This document shows, piece by piece, positions 54,463 to 63,825 of a DNA stretch of 64,000 nucleotides. Numbering within the stretch: the first letter of the stretch is position 1; each line of letters begins with the position of its first letter. The position numbers and the translations under genes are program-made. Below the pieces are notes generated by a model, which was given only the letters and a program-made list of their open reading frames with translations, was not told where the DNA came from and did not search any database. The DNA comes from Rhodoglobus sp. (lineage in GTDB: Bacteria; Actinomycetota; Actinomycetes; Actinomycetales; Microbacteriaceae), in assembly GCA_025463515.1 (NCBI GenBank), contig JAODAQ010000029.1, positions 1 to 64,000 of the forward strand, in the 5' to 3' direction.

Positions 54463-55899
54463 CTAGTCCTCGGGGAAGTCGTCGATCCCGAGGGCCTTCG
54501 CCTGCTCGCGCCGGCGCTTCATCGACGGCGCCGCGATCGCTGCCACGACCGCGATGACCGCGACGCCCGCGCACACCCAGAACCCGATCGTGAACGCATC
54601 GTCGAGCGGGAGGCCCTGCGGTGTGCTGTTCGACGTGATGATCGCGGCGATGACGGCGGTGCCGATGCTGCTGCCGATCGTGCGGGCGATGGCGTTGACG
54701 CCGATCGCCTCACCGGTCTGCAGCGCGGGCACGCTCTCGATGATCGCGTTCGACATCGAGGCGAACGCCAGCCCGATGCCGGCACCGGTGAGCAGGCCGG
54801 AGACAACCACCTGCCACATCTCGCCGTGCGCGATCGCGGGCAGGATGAACGCGGCGGTCACGAGGACCGCGCCGAGGAGCATGGGCGGCTTCGGGCCGAC
54901 CCGGCGGACGAGCATTCCGGCGAGCGGGCCGAAGATGACCATCATGACGACGGTCGGGAGCAGGAACAGGCCGGCCTCCGACACGGTCTTGCCGAATCCG
55001 TAGCCGGTCTGGGCCGGCAGCTGCAGGAGGGTGGGGACGAGCACGAACGTGCCGAACATCGCGAAGCCGAAGATGAGCGCGACGATGTTGGCCGTCCACA
55101 CCCCGCGGATCTTGAGCAGGCGCATGTCGATGAGCGGCTCCTTGACGCGCAGCTCGACGAAGACGAACACGACCATGGCGACCGCCCCGAGCAGGAGAAG
55201 CCCGATGGTGCCGAAGGAGTCCCACCCCCACTTCTCGCCCTCGCTGATGGCGAGCAGGATGGAGACGAGCGAGACCGAGAGGATGCCCGTGCCGACGAGG
55301 TCCAGGCGGCCGGGCTTCTTCACCGGCGACTCCGGCATGCCGAAGATCACGCCGAGCAGGGCGATGACGACGAGCACGGCGGGCAGCCAGAACAGCCAGT
55401 GCCACGACAGGTTCTCGACGATCGGGCCGGCGGCCACGATGCCGACTCCGGCGCCGACGCCGAAGATCGCGGAGAGGAGTCCGATCGTCACGCCGACCCG
55501 CTCGCGCGGGAGCTCGTCGCGCACGACGCCGATCGACAGCGGCATGATCGCACCGGCAGCGCCCTGCAGGGCGCGGGCGATGATGAGCACGCCGAGGTTG
55601 GGGGCGAGCGCCGCGAGCACGGTACCGGCCAGCAGCAGGACGAGCACGACGATGAGCATCCGGCGCTTGCCCACCATGTCGCCGAGGCGGCCCAGGATCG
55701 GGGTGAGCACGGCGGCAGAGAGCAGGTAGGCGGTGAGGATCCAGGAGGCGTCGCTCGTGGTGACGCTCAGGTCTTGCCCGATGGTCGCGAGCGCGGGAGC
55801 GACGAGCGACTGCAGCACCGAGAACGACAGGCCGCCGAGGGACAGGTACAGGACGATGAGGCCGGTGCGGGGGCGGTGAGGCTGGACTGCCTGGGACAT
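54463..55899 (-). CDS. MFS multidrug exporter, DHA2 type
   Basis: This protein of 478 residues has about 14 spans. LGRLGDMVGKRRMLIVVLVL is the loop-2/3 motif, and the GVRDELPRERVGV-like region and GAGVGIVAAGPIV motif C mark an antiporter. The start ATG follows CGGAGT. It is divergent from a TetR-family gene 61 bases away, the classic pump-repressor pair. Confidence 0.9.
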   Translation of the reverse strand: MSQAVQPHRPRTGLIVLYLSLGGLSFSVLQSLVAPALATIGQDLSVTTSDASWILTAYLLSAAVLTPILGRLGDMVGKRRMLIVVLVLLLAGTVLAALAPNLGVLIIARALQGAAGAIMPLSIGVVRDELPRERVGVTIGLLSAIFGVGAGVGIVAAGPIVENLSWHWLFWLPAVLVVIALLGVIFGMPESPVKKPGRLDLVGTGILSVSLVSILLAISEGEKWGWDSFGTIGLLLLGAVAMVVFVFVELRVKEPLIDMRLLKIRGVWTANIVALIFGFAMFGTFVLVPTLLQLPAQTGYGFGKTVSEAGLFLLPTVVMMVIFGPLAGMLVRRVGPKPPMLLGAVLVTAAFILPAIAHGEMWQVVVSGLLTGAGIGLAFASMSNAIIESVPALQTGEAIGVNAIARTIGSSIGTAVIAAIITSNSTPQGLPLDDAFTIGFWVCAGVAVIAVVAAIAAPSMKRRREQAKALGIDDFPED

Positions 55900-55960
55900 T
55901 CATACTCCGTCTATGTAAACAGTTGCTGACTTACGCAGTGTAGTGCGGTTGGATGTATGG

Positions 55961-56536
55961 ATGATGACCAGCACCGCACGACCGCGCGACGCGGCCCAGA
56001 CGCGCACGGAACTGCTGCGCGCGGCGCGGGTGCGCTTCGCCCGCGACGGCTACCGCTCGACCACCGTGCGCGACATCGCGGCGGACGCGGGCGTGAACGT
56101 TGCGCTCATCAGCCGATACTTCGACTCCAAGGACGGGCTCTTCGAGGCCTGCCTGGCGTCGGTGGGCGAGGAGCTCAAGCGCCCGGAGACGGAGGCGCCG
56201 ACCCTGGAGCGCGTGGCGCGGTCGCTCGTGCGCCAGGTCACGGGCTTCTCGAGCGACCAGATGCTGCTGCTCCTCAGGACATCCGGGGATGAGCGGGCCG
56301 ACGGCATCCGGCGCAGGATCCTCCGCACCTTCGCCGAGAAGACCGCGTCGGTCGCGGGCTGGACCCCGGACTCGCCCGACGGCGACCGCCTGCTACTGCG
56401 CGCCGAGATCGTGCTGTCGGCGGCGTTGGGGATGACGCAGCTCCGGTCGACGGGGGGCCTCGAGCCGCTCAGCTCCGCAACCGAGGAGGAACTGGTCGAG
56501 CCGGTGCTCGCGCTGCTGAGGGAGCTGCTCCGCTAG
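55961..56536 (+). CDS. TetR-family repressor of the adjacent MFS pump
   Basis: This protein of about 191 residues has an N-terminal TetR helix-turn-helix (YRSTTVRDIAADAGVNVALISRYF). A helical ligand domain follows. The start may be ATG 55961 or 55964; a GTG at 55943 is less likely. An imperfect palindrome (GTAAACAG...CTGACTTAC, about 55914-55935) in the gap is a candidate operator. It overlaps the 3' end of the next, convergent TetR gene by four bases. Confidence 0.87.
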   Translation: MMTSTARPRDAAQTRTELLRAARVRFARDGYRSTTVRDIAADAGVNVALISRYFDSKDGLFEACLASVGEELKRPETEAPTLERVARSLVRQVTGFSSDQMLLLLRTSGDERADGIRRRILRTFAEKTASVAGWTPDSPDGDRLLLRAEIVLSAALGMTQLRSTGGLEPLSSATEEELVEPVLALLRELLR

Positions 56537-57093
56537 CGCGCGAGCGACCGCAGCGCCGCGAACAGGCTCTGCTCGATCTCGGCGAGCGTGCGCGTGGACG
56601 AGGGCGCGACCCACTCCTCGAAGGCGAGCCGGAACACCGTGACCGCCGACTCCGCGGCGAGCGTCGCCTCCGGCTCGACGACCCCGCGCTCGCGGAGTGC
56701 GGCACCGAGCGCGGCCACCAGGCCCGCCATCTTGTTGAGCTCCCGCTCCATCAGCTCGGGGTTCGCGACGATCATCGCCTGGCGGCGGCGCGAGTACGGC
56801 CGGCGCTCCTCGGGGAAGAAGGTGACCGCCGAGAGGACGGCGTGCATCACGATCTCGAACGCGGTGCCGGCGGGCGCGGAGGCGACGCCGTCGACGAACT
56901 GCTCCTGCAGCACGTCGGAGCCGTTGAACAGCACCTCGCGCTTGTCGGCGAAGTGGCGGAAGAACGTGCGCTCGGTGACTCCGACCGAGGCCGCGATCTC
57001 GGCGACAGTCGTGTCGGCGTAGCCCTTCGCCGTGTAGAGGTCGAGGGCGGCCTCGCGCAGGCGCTCGCGCGTATCGGGCTCCCATCTGACCAT
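56533..57093 (-). CDS. TetR-family transcriptional regulator
   Basis: This 186-residue protein has the helix-turn-helix YADTTVAEIAASVGVTERTFFRHF. It lies divergently to an NAD-dependent epimerase gene. The gap holds a perfect 17-bp palindrome that is its likely binding site. The ligand is unknown. Confidence 0.9.
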   Translation of the reverse strand: MVRWEPDTRERLREAALDLYTAKGYADTTVAEIAASVGVTERTFFRHFADKREVLFNGSDVLQEQFVDGVASAPAGTAFEIVMHAVLSAVTFFPEERRPYSRRRQAMIVANPELMERELNKMAGLVAALGAALRERGVVEPEATLAAESAVTVFRLAFEEWVAPSSTRTLAEIEQSLFAALRSLAR

Positions 57094-57117
57094 GTGCCCA
57101 TCCTACCGATGACAGCC

Positions 57118-57156
57118 ACTGACATTAAGGCGTACACTGATGTCAGTTACTGACAT
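57118..57156. promoter_or_regulatory. TetR operator between the regulator and the epimerase gene
   Basis: ATGTCAGT-T-ACTGACAT (57140-57156) is a perfect palindrome of the TetR type. A further half site, ACTGACATTA, lies at 57118-57127. Binding would cover the promoters of both divergent genes. Confidence 0.75.
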
Positions 57157-57168
57157 TAGGAGAGTTTC

Positions 57169-58062
57169 ATGAGGGTTTTCATCACCGGCGCTTCCGGATG
57201 GATCGGCTCGGCCGTCACCGACGAGCTCCTGGCCAACGGGCACGCTGTCCTCGGGCTCGCCCGCTCCGACGGTAGTGCGGCGTCGCTGCAGGCCAAGGGG
57301 GCCGACGTGCTGCGCGGCGACCTCGACGACCTCGCGAGCCTGCGGGCGGGCGCCGCGGACTCCGACGCGGTCATCCACCTCGCCAACAAGCACGACTTCG
57401 CGCACCCGGAGATCTCGAACAAGGCCGAGCGCGACGCCGTAGAGGCTCTGGGCACCGCCCTTGAGGGGTCGCACCGGCCGTTCGTCGTCGCCTCGGGCGT
57501 GCCCGGGATGCTCGGCCGCCCCGGCACGGAGACCGACGTCTCCCCGAACCACGGTCCGGACTCGCCCCGCGGCGGCTCCGAGAACCGCGCGCTCGAGTTC
57601 ATCGACAGCGGAGTGAGCACCGTCATCGCGCGCTTCGCGCCCACCGTGCACGGCGCAGGCGACCACGGGTTCATGTCCGCGATCGTGGCGGCGGCGCGCG
57701 AGAAGGGCGTCTCGGGCTACCCGGGCGACGGCGCCAACCGCTGGCCGGCGGTGCACAGGTCCGATGCGGCGCGGCTCGTGCGCCTCGGCCTCGAGGATGC
57801 GACGCCCGGGCTCGTGCTGCACGCGATGGGGGAGGAGGGCATCCCGAGCCGCACCATCGCCGAGGCGATCGGCCGCGGCCTCGGCCTGCCCGTGGAGTCC
57901 GTCGCGCCCGACGACGTGCTCGCGCACTTCGGCTGGATCGGCATGTTCTTCAGCTGGGACGTGCCGGCCTCGAGCATCCTCTCGCAGCAGCGGCTCGGCT
58001 GGACGCCGACCGGCCCCACCCTCATCGAGGATCTGGACGCCGGCGTGTACTACCTCCGCTAG
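57169..58062 (+). CDS. NAD-dependent epimerase/dehydratase (extended SDR)
   Basis: This 297-residue protein has the cofactor loop VFITGASGWIGSAVTDELL. The usual YxxxK is not obvious: the active-site region reads PRGGSENRALEF, as in atypical SDRs that are often next to TetR regulators. Probably a reductase for reactive small molecules. The start ATG follows TAGGAG, 13 bases past the operator. Confidence 0.85.
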   Translation: MRVFITGASGWIGSAVTDELLANGHAVLGLARSDGSAASLQAKGADVLRGDLDDLASLRAGAADSDAVIHLANKHDFAHPEISNKAERDAVEALGTALEGSHRPFVVASGVPGMLGRPGTETDVSPNHGPDSPRGGSENRALEFIDSGVSTVIARFAPTVHGAGDHGFMSAIVAAAREKGVSGYPGDGANRWPAVHRSDAARLVRLGLEDATPGLVLHAMGEEGIPSRTIAEAIGRGLGLPVESVAPDDVLAHFGWIGMFFSWDVPASSILSQQRLGWTPTGPTLIEDLDAGVYYLR

Positions 58063-58640
58063 CGCGTCGCCACGAACGGCAGCACCCGCGACCACAGCAG
58101 CTCGGTGGCCTCCGCGTCGTACTCCTCGGGCAGGGAGGCATCGGTGAACAGGTGCCCCGTGCCCGGGTAGTCGAACACCTCGACCCGGCCGCCCGCGGAG
58201 GTCACGTCCCTCTCGGCCTGCTCGGCGAACTCGTCTTCCCGCCACGGGTCGCCGAGGGTCTGGTGCACCTGGGTGTCGATGCCGGCGGGCCACTTCGCCT
58301 CGGGGCCGAACCACTCCAGAACATTGAAGCCCGCGAACTGCAGCACGCCCGAGACCGCGCGGCGCGTGGCCACGAACACGGCGGCGCTCGACCCCTGCGA
58401 GAAGCCGCCGACGACGAAGCCGTCAGGCAGGTCGGCGACGGAGTCGAGCGCCCGGGTCATGAGCGTCTCCTGCCCGACCTGGGCGGAGTACGCCATCGCC
58501 GGGTCGTACTCGTCGAAGTGGTCGCCGCCGTAGAGGTCGGGCGTGTGCACCTCGTGACCGGCGGCGCGGAGCCGTGCGGCCGCGTCTTCGATGCCGGGGC
58601 GAGGGCCGAGAACAGAGTGGAAGAGAACGACGGTAGCCAT
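58059..58640 (-). CDS. Dienelactone-hydrolase-family alpha/beta hydrolase
   Basis: This protein of 193 residues has a nucleophile elbow GGFSQGSSAA (Ser, where true dienelactone hydrolases have Cys) and the catalytic His in YPGTGHLFTD. DLYGGDHFDEYDP matches the family. The substrate is unknown. It overlaps the 3' end of the convergent epimerase gene. Confidence 0.85.
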   Translation of the reverse strand: MATVVLFHSVLGPRPGIEDAAARLRAAGHEVHTPDLYGGDHFDEYDPAMAYSAQVGQETLMTRALDSVADLPDGFVVGGFSQGSSAAVFVATRRAVSGVLQFAGFNVLEWFGPEAKWPAGIDTQVHQTLGDPWREDEFAEQAERDVTSAGGRVEVFDYPGTGHLFTDASLPEEYDAEATELLWSRVLPFVATR

Positions 58641-58650
58641 GCTGGCGACC

Positions 58651-60615
58651 CTAGGACCCACCCCTGACAACGAACTGCGGCTCCACCAGGCGCACCCACG
58701 CCCACACCCCGAGGCACACCGCCGAGAACACGAGGGCGCCGCCGATGACCCACGGCACGGGGAATCCGCTGCCGCCCGCGATCACGACGCCCGCGACGGT
58801 CGCGGTCACGAGGGTGAGCAGCGCCCACGCCGTGCGGGACCAGGCCCAGATCCGGCGGCCGGGCATCCGGTTCACGGGCAGGAGCATGACCATCGCCGAG
58901 CCGAGCGCGGCGATCGTCAGTGCCGAGAGCGCCTCGCTCACGAGGGAGGGGAAGAACCCGTCGACCGGCCCGAGCGCGCTCTGCCCCAGCCACGCGACGA
59001 AGCCGAGGGCGACGATCGCCGCGACCTCCGCGAGTGAGACGACACCGCGCGCGCGGGCGCCGACCTCGGGCAGGAACCGCACAGCGAGCACGATCCCGAC
59101 GATGATCGGCGGCTGGATCCCGGCTACCCGAGACACGAGCGCGGTCACCGCGGCGACCCCGAGCAGAAGAGGGGCGAGCCGGATGCCCGTGCGCAGCCCG
59201 AACGAGCGACCGGCCAGCTTCGCCACGAGCACCGCGACGCCGTTGAGGGCCGCGAGCGCGAGGCCGATCGCGATGGCGAGCCGCAGGTACCGCACCTCGG
59301 CCTGGATGCCGCCCGCGAGCGCGGCGAGCAGCACCGCTGCCCCGAGGAACAGGGCCGCGGTCACGCGCGGGCTGAGCAGCGGCTCCTCCGTGCTGGGCTC
59401 GCGCGGAACGTACCCGCGCTTGCGGCGCAGGGTCGTCACGAGCAGGCGCAGGGGGAGCGCCACGAGCAGCGCGAAGCCGAGACCGAGCCCGAGCCCGAGA
59501 AGCCATGAGGTCGGGTTCGTGGTCGAGACGCTCGGGATGGCGGCGCCGTAGTCCGTCGGCAGCTCCCAGGTGTCGAAGGGCTGCATGCCCGACTCCCCGC
59601 CGACCGGCGGCGGCAGGAAGGGCGCGGTGGGGGCGGGCGCGACGGGCTGCAGCGGCGTCGAGGGCTCGGCGTTCGGGTCCGGGGCGGGCTCCCGCGGCGG
59701 CTCCGGCGGAGTGACGGGGGCTGCGGCGCCCGCGGTGATCGTGAAGCCCTGGCTTGCGCCGCTCGCGTTGCCCGCGGCATCCCACTGCACCGCCTTGATC
59801 GTGTGCTGGCCGTCGGTGAGGGAGGCGGAGCACGACCAGTGCAGGGTGATCACCGGGCTCACGCACACCCGGTTGGAGTCGGCGAACACCTCGACACGGC
59901 CGCCGTTCTCGCCGCTGCCCGAGAACATCGTCGGCTGTGTCGGCACCCGGCTGCCCGCCGCGGGAGAGGCGAAGGCGGGCAGGGCGGGCGGGTCGACGTC
60001 GACGCGCACGAGGACGGATGCCGAACTCGCGCCCGGCTCCGACGGGACGTCGCCCCAGGTGTGAGTGGCGAACACGCTGTAGGTGCCGGTGCCCACCCCG
60101 AGCGGGCACGCCCAGGTGCCGTTCGGCAGCACCGGGCCGCACGACTTCGTGATGTCGCCCGAGAGCTCGATGCCCGCACCGGGGAACCCGGTGCCGTTGA
60201 GCGTGCCGGGGCTGATGCCGGTGGTCGTGATCACGGGCGCGCCGAGCACGCGGACCGGGACGGTCTCCGTCGTCACGACCGGGACCGCGTCAGCCGTGGT
60301 CTGGGTCGCGGCGATGGTGTGGTTGCCGTCCGGCAGCGGGATGTCGCACGACCAGGTCTCGGGGTCGGGGGCGGTGCCGCCCGCGATGGTGCAGGTGGGC
60401 GGCGAGCCCTCCTCGCCGACCTCGACGGTGGCCGCGGCATCCTTGGCACCGGTGATGGTGACGGCGCCGGGGAAGAGCGTGCCGGGTGTCGTCGCGATCG
60501 CGAAGGCTGCCGCGTGGGCCGCCTGCGGAGCGCCGAGGAGGGCGGTGCCAGCGACCACGAGCCCCAGCAGCGCGAGCAGCGCGCGGCGAGGGACGTTCAG
60601 GGGCTGGGAGGTCAC
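58651..60615 (-). CDS. Secreted Ig-like domain protein with C-terminal membrane bundle
   Basis: This protein of about 654 residues has a signal peptide (LLALLGLVVAGTALLGAPQA, cut near AHA). Two or three Ig-like beta domains follow (about 30-320), with the repeated C..W.C pattern (PETWSCDIPL, GTWACPLG, LHWSCSASL). Next come a Pro-rich linker (about 325-375) and about eight membrane spans. GTG 60615 places the signal at the true N-terminus, although its ribosome site is very close. It is likely a surface protein; the function is unknown. Confidence 0.78.
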   Translation of the reverse strand: MTSQPLNVPRRALLALLGLVVAGTALLGAPQAAHAAAFAIATTPGTLFPGAVTITGAKDAAATVEVGEEGSPPTCTIAGGTAPDPETWSCDIPLPDGNHTIAATQTTADAVPVVTTETVPVRVLGAPVITTTGISPGTLNGTGFPGAGIELSGDITKSCGPVLPNGTWACPLGVGTGTYSVFATHTWGDVPSEPGASSASVLVRVDVDPPALPAFASPAAGSRVPTQPTMFSGSGENGGRVEVFADSNRVCVSPVITLHWSCSASLTDGQHTIKAVQWDAAGNASGASQGFTITAGAAAPVTPPEPPREPAPDPNAEPSTPLQPVAPAPTAPFLPPPVGGESGMQPFDTWELPTDYGAAIPSVSTTNPTSWLLGLGLGLGFALLVALPLRLLVTTLRRKRGYVPREPSTEEPLLSPRVTAALFLGAAVLLAALAGGIQAEVRYLRLAIAIGLALAALNGVAVLVAKLAGRSFGLRTGIRLAPLLLGVAAVTALVSRVAGIQPPIIVGIVLAVRFLPEVGARARGVVSLAEVAAIVALGFVAWLGQSALGPVDGFFPSLVSEALSALTIAALGSAMVMLLPVNRMPGRRIWAWSRTAWALLTLVTATVAGVVIAGGSGFPVPWVIGGALVFSAVCLGVWAWVRLVEPQFVVRGGS

Positions 60616-60722
60616 TCCTTCTATTGCAGACGACTTCGGTGGGAAGGTCAAACGTGTGTGCGGCATTCGCAGGAAGGTCACTGGTTGCGTTCGGGACACT
60701 CGTCTGGGACAGTTGACCCACT

Positions 60723-61346
60723 ATGCCGCGCATCCCGTCGTCCGATCGCAGGGCGCTGCTCGTTCAGGCCGCCATCCGGGTGATCGCGAAGCGCGGGGTG
60801 GCGGGCGCGACCACGCGCGCGATCGTGGCCGAGGCCGGGATGTCGCTCGCGAGCTTCCACTACGCGTTCCGCTCGCACTCGGAGATGATGCGCGACGTCG
60901 TGGCCTACGTCGTCGGCGCGGAGGTCGCCTCGGCGTACGCGACGCTCAAGCTGGGCAGCGGCATCCGGCAGGTTCTTCGTGAGGGGCTGCAGTCGTACCT
61001 CGACTACGTGATCGCCGACCCCGGCCACGAGCAGGTCATGCAGGAGCTCGTGCACTACGCGCTGCGCACGCCCGGCCTTGAGAGCCTGGCGGCCGAGCAG
61101 TACGAGGCGTACCACTCCGGCGTGATGAGCGTGCTCGTCGAGGGCGCAGCCGTCTCCGGCGTGGAGTGGAGCGTTCCCGTGCTCGATGTCGCGCGGCTCG
61201 TCGTGACGGTCACCGACGGAGTCACCCTCGCCTGGCTCGCCAACCGCGACACCGCCGCTGCCGAGCGGGTGCTCGACTTCGCGGCCGACTCGCTCGCCGC
61301 CCTCGCCCGCCCAGTAGAAGCCCGCACGAGAGAGAACGCTCAATGA
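60723..61346 (+). CDS. TetR-family transcriptional regulator
   Basis: This 207-residue protein has the helix-turn-helix VAGATTRAIVAEAGMSLASFHYAF. It is the first gene of a plus-strand operon with an MFS carrier, an alanine-racemase-fold enzyme and a sugar-lactone oxidase. Its stop overlaps the MFS start, so it probably regulates its own operon. Confidence 0.9.
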   Translation: MPRIPSSDRRALLVQAAIRVIAKRGVAGATTRAIVAEAGMSLASFHYAFRSHSEMMRDVVAYVVGAEVASAYATLKLGSGIRQVLREGLQSYLDYVIADPGHEQVMQELVHYALRTPGLESLAAEQYEAYHSGVMSVLVEGAAVSGVEWSVPVLDVARLVVTVTDGVTLAWLANRDTAAAERVLDFAADSLAALARPVEARTRENAQ

Positions 61347-62605
61347 CGACAACGACTCCCGCCACCACCGCAGTCTTCGCGGAGCCCAGCAAGGCCGTGA
61401 CCGGCGGCTGGATCGCCGCGTTCGCCACCGCGTGGCTCGGCATCTGGATGGCGCAGCTGACGCCAGTGCAGCTGCTGCTGCCCCTGCAGATCGAGGCCCA
61501 GCTCAAGGCGAGCTACTGGGTCGACAACGTGGTGGCGTTCGGCATCATCTCCGGCATCGCGGGCCTGTGCGCGCTCGTGGCGTATCCGCTGACCGGAGCG
61601 CTCTCCGACCGCACCACGAGCCGCTTCGGCCGCCGCCGCCCGTGGATCGCCGCCGGGGCCGTGCTGTTCGCGGCATCCCTCGCCCTGCTCGGCCTCCAGA
61701 CGACGATGGTCGGCATCGGCGTGTTCTGGGCGCTGGCACTGACCGGATTCTGCGTGCTCACCGCCGCCCTGACCGCGACCATCTCCGACCAGGTGCCGGT
61801 CAACCAGCGCGGCTTCGTGTCGGGGTGGATCTCGGCGCCTCAGGCTGTGGGCACCATCCTCGGCCTCGTGCTGGTCACCGCCCTGTTCGTGAGCCCGTAC
61901 CTCGGCGGCTACCCGGTGATCGCCGCGATCGTCGTCGTGTTCGTCATCCCGTTCCTGGTCTTCGTGCCCGACGCCGTGCTGCCCAAGGCCGAGAAGCTCA
62001 CGATGCGCAGCTTCGTCGACGGGTTCTGGATCAGCCCGAAGCAGTACCCGGACTTCGGCTGGACGCTGCTCAGCCGCATCCTCGTCAACTTCGGCAACGC
62101 GTTCGGCACCGCGCTGCTGCTGCAGTTCCTGCAGTACGGGCTCGAGGTGCCCGACGCCGAGGACGTGCTCATCTACCTCGTGCTCGTGTACATGGTGTTC
62201 GTCATCCTCGCGTCGCTGTTCCTCGGCAAGCTCTCCGACCGTCTCGGCCGCCGCCGGGTGTTCGTCTTCGTCGCGGCGGCGCTGCAGGGCGTCGCGGCCC
62301 TCATGCTCGCGTTCGTGCCCGACCTCGGCGTCGCCTTCGTCGCGGCCGGGCTGCTCGGCCTCGGCTACGGCTGCTTCCTCTCCGTCGACCAGGCGCTCGC
62401 AACCCAGGTGCTGCCCGACCCGCACACCCGCGGCAAGGATCTGGGCATCATGAACATCGCGACCGCAGTGCCGCAAGCCATGGCACCGCTGCTCGGCGCC
62501 CTCATCGTCGCCGCCCTCGCGGGCTTCACCGGCCTCTTCGTGCTCGCCGCCGCCGCAGCGATCCTCGGGGCCCTCGCAGTACTACCGATCAGGAGTGTCC
62601 GTTGA
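61343..62605 (+). CDS. MFS transporter (sugar/glycoside-type)
   Basis: This 420-residue 12-span carrier has ALSDRTTSRFGRRRPWIAAG and GKLSDRLGRRRVFVFV as its two loop motifs. The start ATG overlaps the TetR stop, and its own stop overlaps the next start. The substrate is unknown; the downstream enzymes suggest a sugar lactone or a D-amino acid compound. Confidence 0.88.
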   Translation: MTTTTPATTAVFAEPSKAVTGGWIAAFATAWLGIWMAQLTPVQLLLPLQIEAQLKASYWVDNVVAFGIISGIAGLCALVAYPLTGALSDRTTSRFGRRRPWIAAGAVLFAASLALLGLQTTMVGIGVFWALALTGFCVLTAALTATISDQVPVNQRGFVSGWISAPQAVGTILGLVLVTALFVSPYLGGYPVIAAIVVVFVIPFLVFVPDAVLPKAEKLTMRSFVDGFWISPKQYPDFGWTLLSRILVNFGNAFGTALLLQFLQYGLEVPDAEDVLIYLVLVYMVFVILASLFLGKLSDRLGRRRVFVFVAAALQGVAALMLAFVPDLGVAFVAAGLLGLGYGCFLSVDQALATQVLPDPHTRGKDLGIMNIATAVPQAMAPLLGALIVAALAGFTGLFVLAAAAAILGALAVLPIRSVR

Positions 62606-63825
62606 AACTCGACAATCCCACTGCACAGCCCTGGCTGCAGCCCTCGACCTACTGGCCGGAGCTCAGCGCCGCGACGGCCGCGCTCGACACCCCGTTCGGC
62701 GTCGTCTCGGTCCCGGCCCTCGCCTACAACGCGCACGACATGCTGCGCCGCGCCAACGGCACGACCATCCGTGTCGCCTCCAAGTCGGTGCGCGTGCGCG
62801 GCGTGATCGACGCCGTGCTCGAGCTGCCCGGCTACCACGGGGTGCTCGCGTACACCCTGCCCGAGGCGCTCTGGCTCGCGGAGACGATCGACGACGTCGT
62901 GGTCGGCTACCCGACTGTCGACCGCGCTGGGATTGAGGCGCTGGGCCGCTCCGAGAAGCTCGCCCGGCGCGTCACCCTCATGGTCGACTCCGTCGAGCAG
63001 CTCGACCTCGTCGACTCCGTGCTCGGCGCCCATCGCGAGACCATCCGGGTGGCGCTCGAGCTCAACGCGTCCTGGCGCTCGAAGGTGCTGGGCTACCTGG
63101 GCGTCTACCGGTCGCCGGTGCAGGGCGTGGCGGATGCCGTGGCTCTGGCCCGGGCGATCGTCAGCCGCCCCGGTTTCCAGCTGGTGGGCATGATGGCCTA
63201 CGAGGCCCAGATCGCGGGAGTGGTGAACCGCCCCACGGGCAAGCCGATCCTCGCGCGCACCGTGGACTACGTGCAGAGGAACTCCACCACCGAGCTGCAC
63301 GAGCGGCGCGGCGCGGTCGTGGCGGCGCTGCGCGAGCTCGCCGACCTCGAGTTCGTGAACGGCGGCGGCACCGGGTCGCTCGAGCGCACGGCATCCGACC
63401 CGTCTGTCACCGAGATCGCGGCGGGCAGCGGACTCTTCGGCCCCCACCTGTTCGACGGCTACAGCCACTTCCAGCCCGCCCCGGCCGCGGCGTTCTCGCT
63501 GAGCGTCGTGCGCAAGCCCACGCCCGACATGGCCACCCTTCTCGGTGGCGGCTGGATCGCGTCCGGCCCGCCGGCACCCGACCGGATGCCCCAGCTCGCC
63601 TATCCCGAGGGCCTCGAGTACGTCGCCCGCGAGGCCGCAGGCGAGGTGCAGTCCCCGCTGAAGGGCCGCGCGGCGGCAGCCCTGGCGGTCGGGGATCGCG
63701 TCTGGCTCCGCCACACCAAGGCCGGCGAGCTCAGCGAGCACCTGAACGAGTTCGCGGTGGTCGACGGCGGCCGTATCGTGGAGACCCTGCCCACGTATCG
63801 GGGTGAGGGAAAGGCCTTCTTGTGA
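62602..63825 (+). CDS. Alanine-racemase-fold PLP enzyme (D-threonine aldolase / D-serine dehydratase-like)
   Basis: This protein of 407 residues starts at TTG 62602 behind AGGAGTG. The PLP Lys is probably in IRVASKSVRVRG, and the phosphate-binding region is FVNGGGTGSL. LRHTKAGELSEHLNEF carries the C-terminal metal-site His and Glu found in D-threonine aldolase relatives. The order TetR / MFS / this enzyme / lactone oxidase is a recurring actinobacterial set. The substrate is not known. Confidence 0.85.
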   Translation: MKLDNPTAQPWLQPSTYWPELSAATAALDTPFGVVSVPALAYNAHDMLRRANGTTIRVASKSVRVRGVIDAVLELPGYHGVLAYTLPEALWLAETIDDVVVGYPTVDRAGIEALGRSEKLARRVTLMVDSVEQLDLVDSVLGAHRETIRVALELNASWRSKVLGYLGVYRSPVQGVADAVALARAIVSRPGFQLVGMMAYEAQIAGVVNRPTGKPILARTVDYVQRNSTTELHERRGAVVAALRELADLEFVNGGGTGSLERTASDPSVTEIAAGSGLFGPHLFDGYSHFQPAPAAAFSLSVVRKPTPDMATLLGGGWIASGPPAPDRMPQLAYPEGLEYVAREAAGEVQSPLKGRAAAALAVGDRVWLRHTKAGELSEHLNEFAVVDGGRIVETLPTYRGEGKAFL

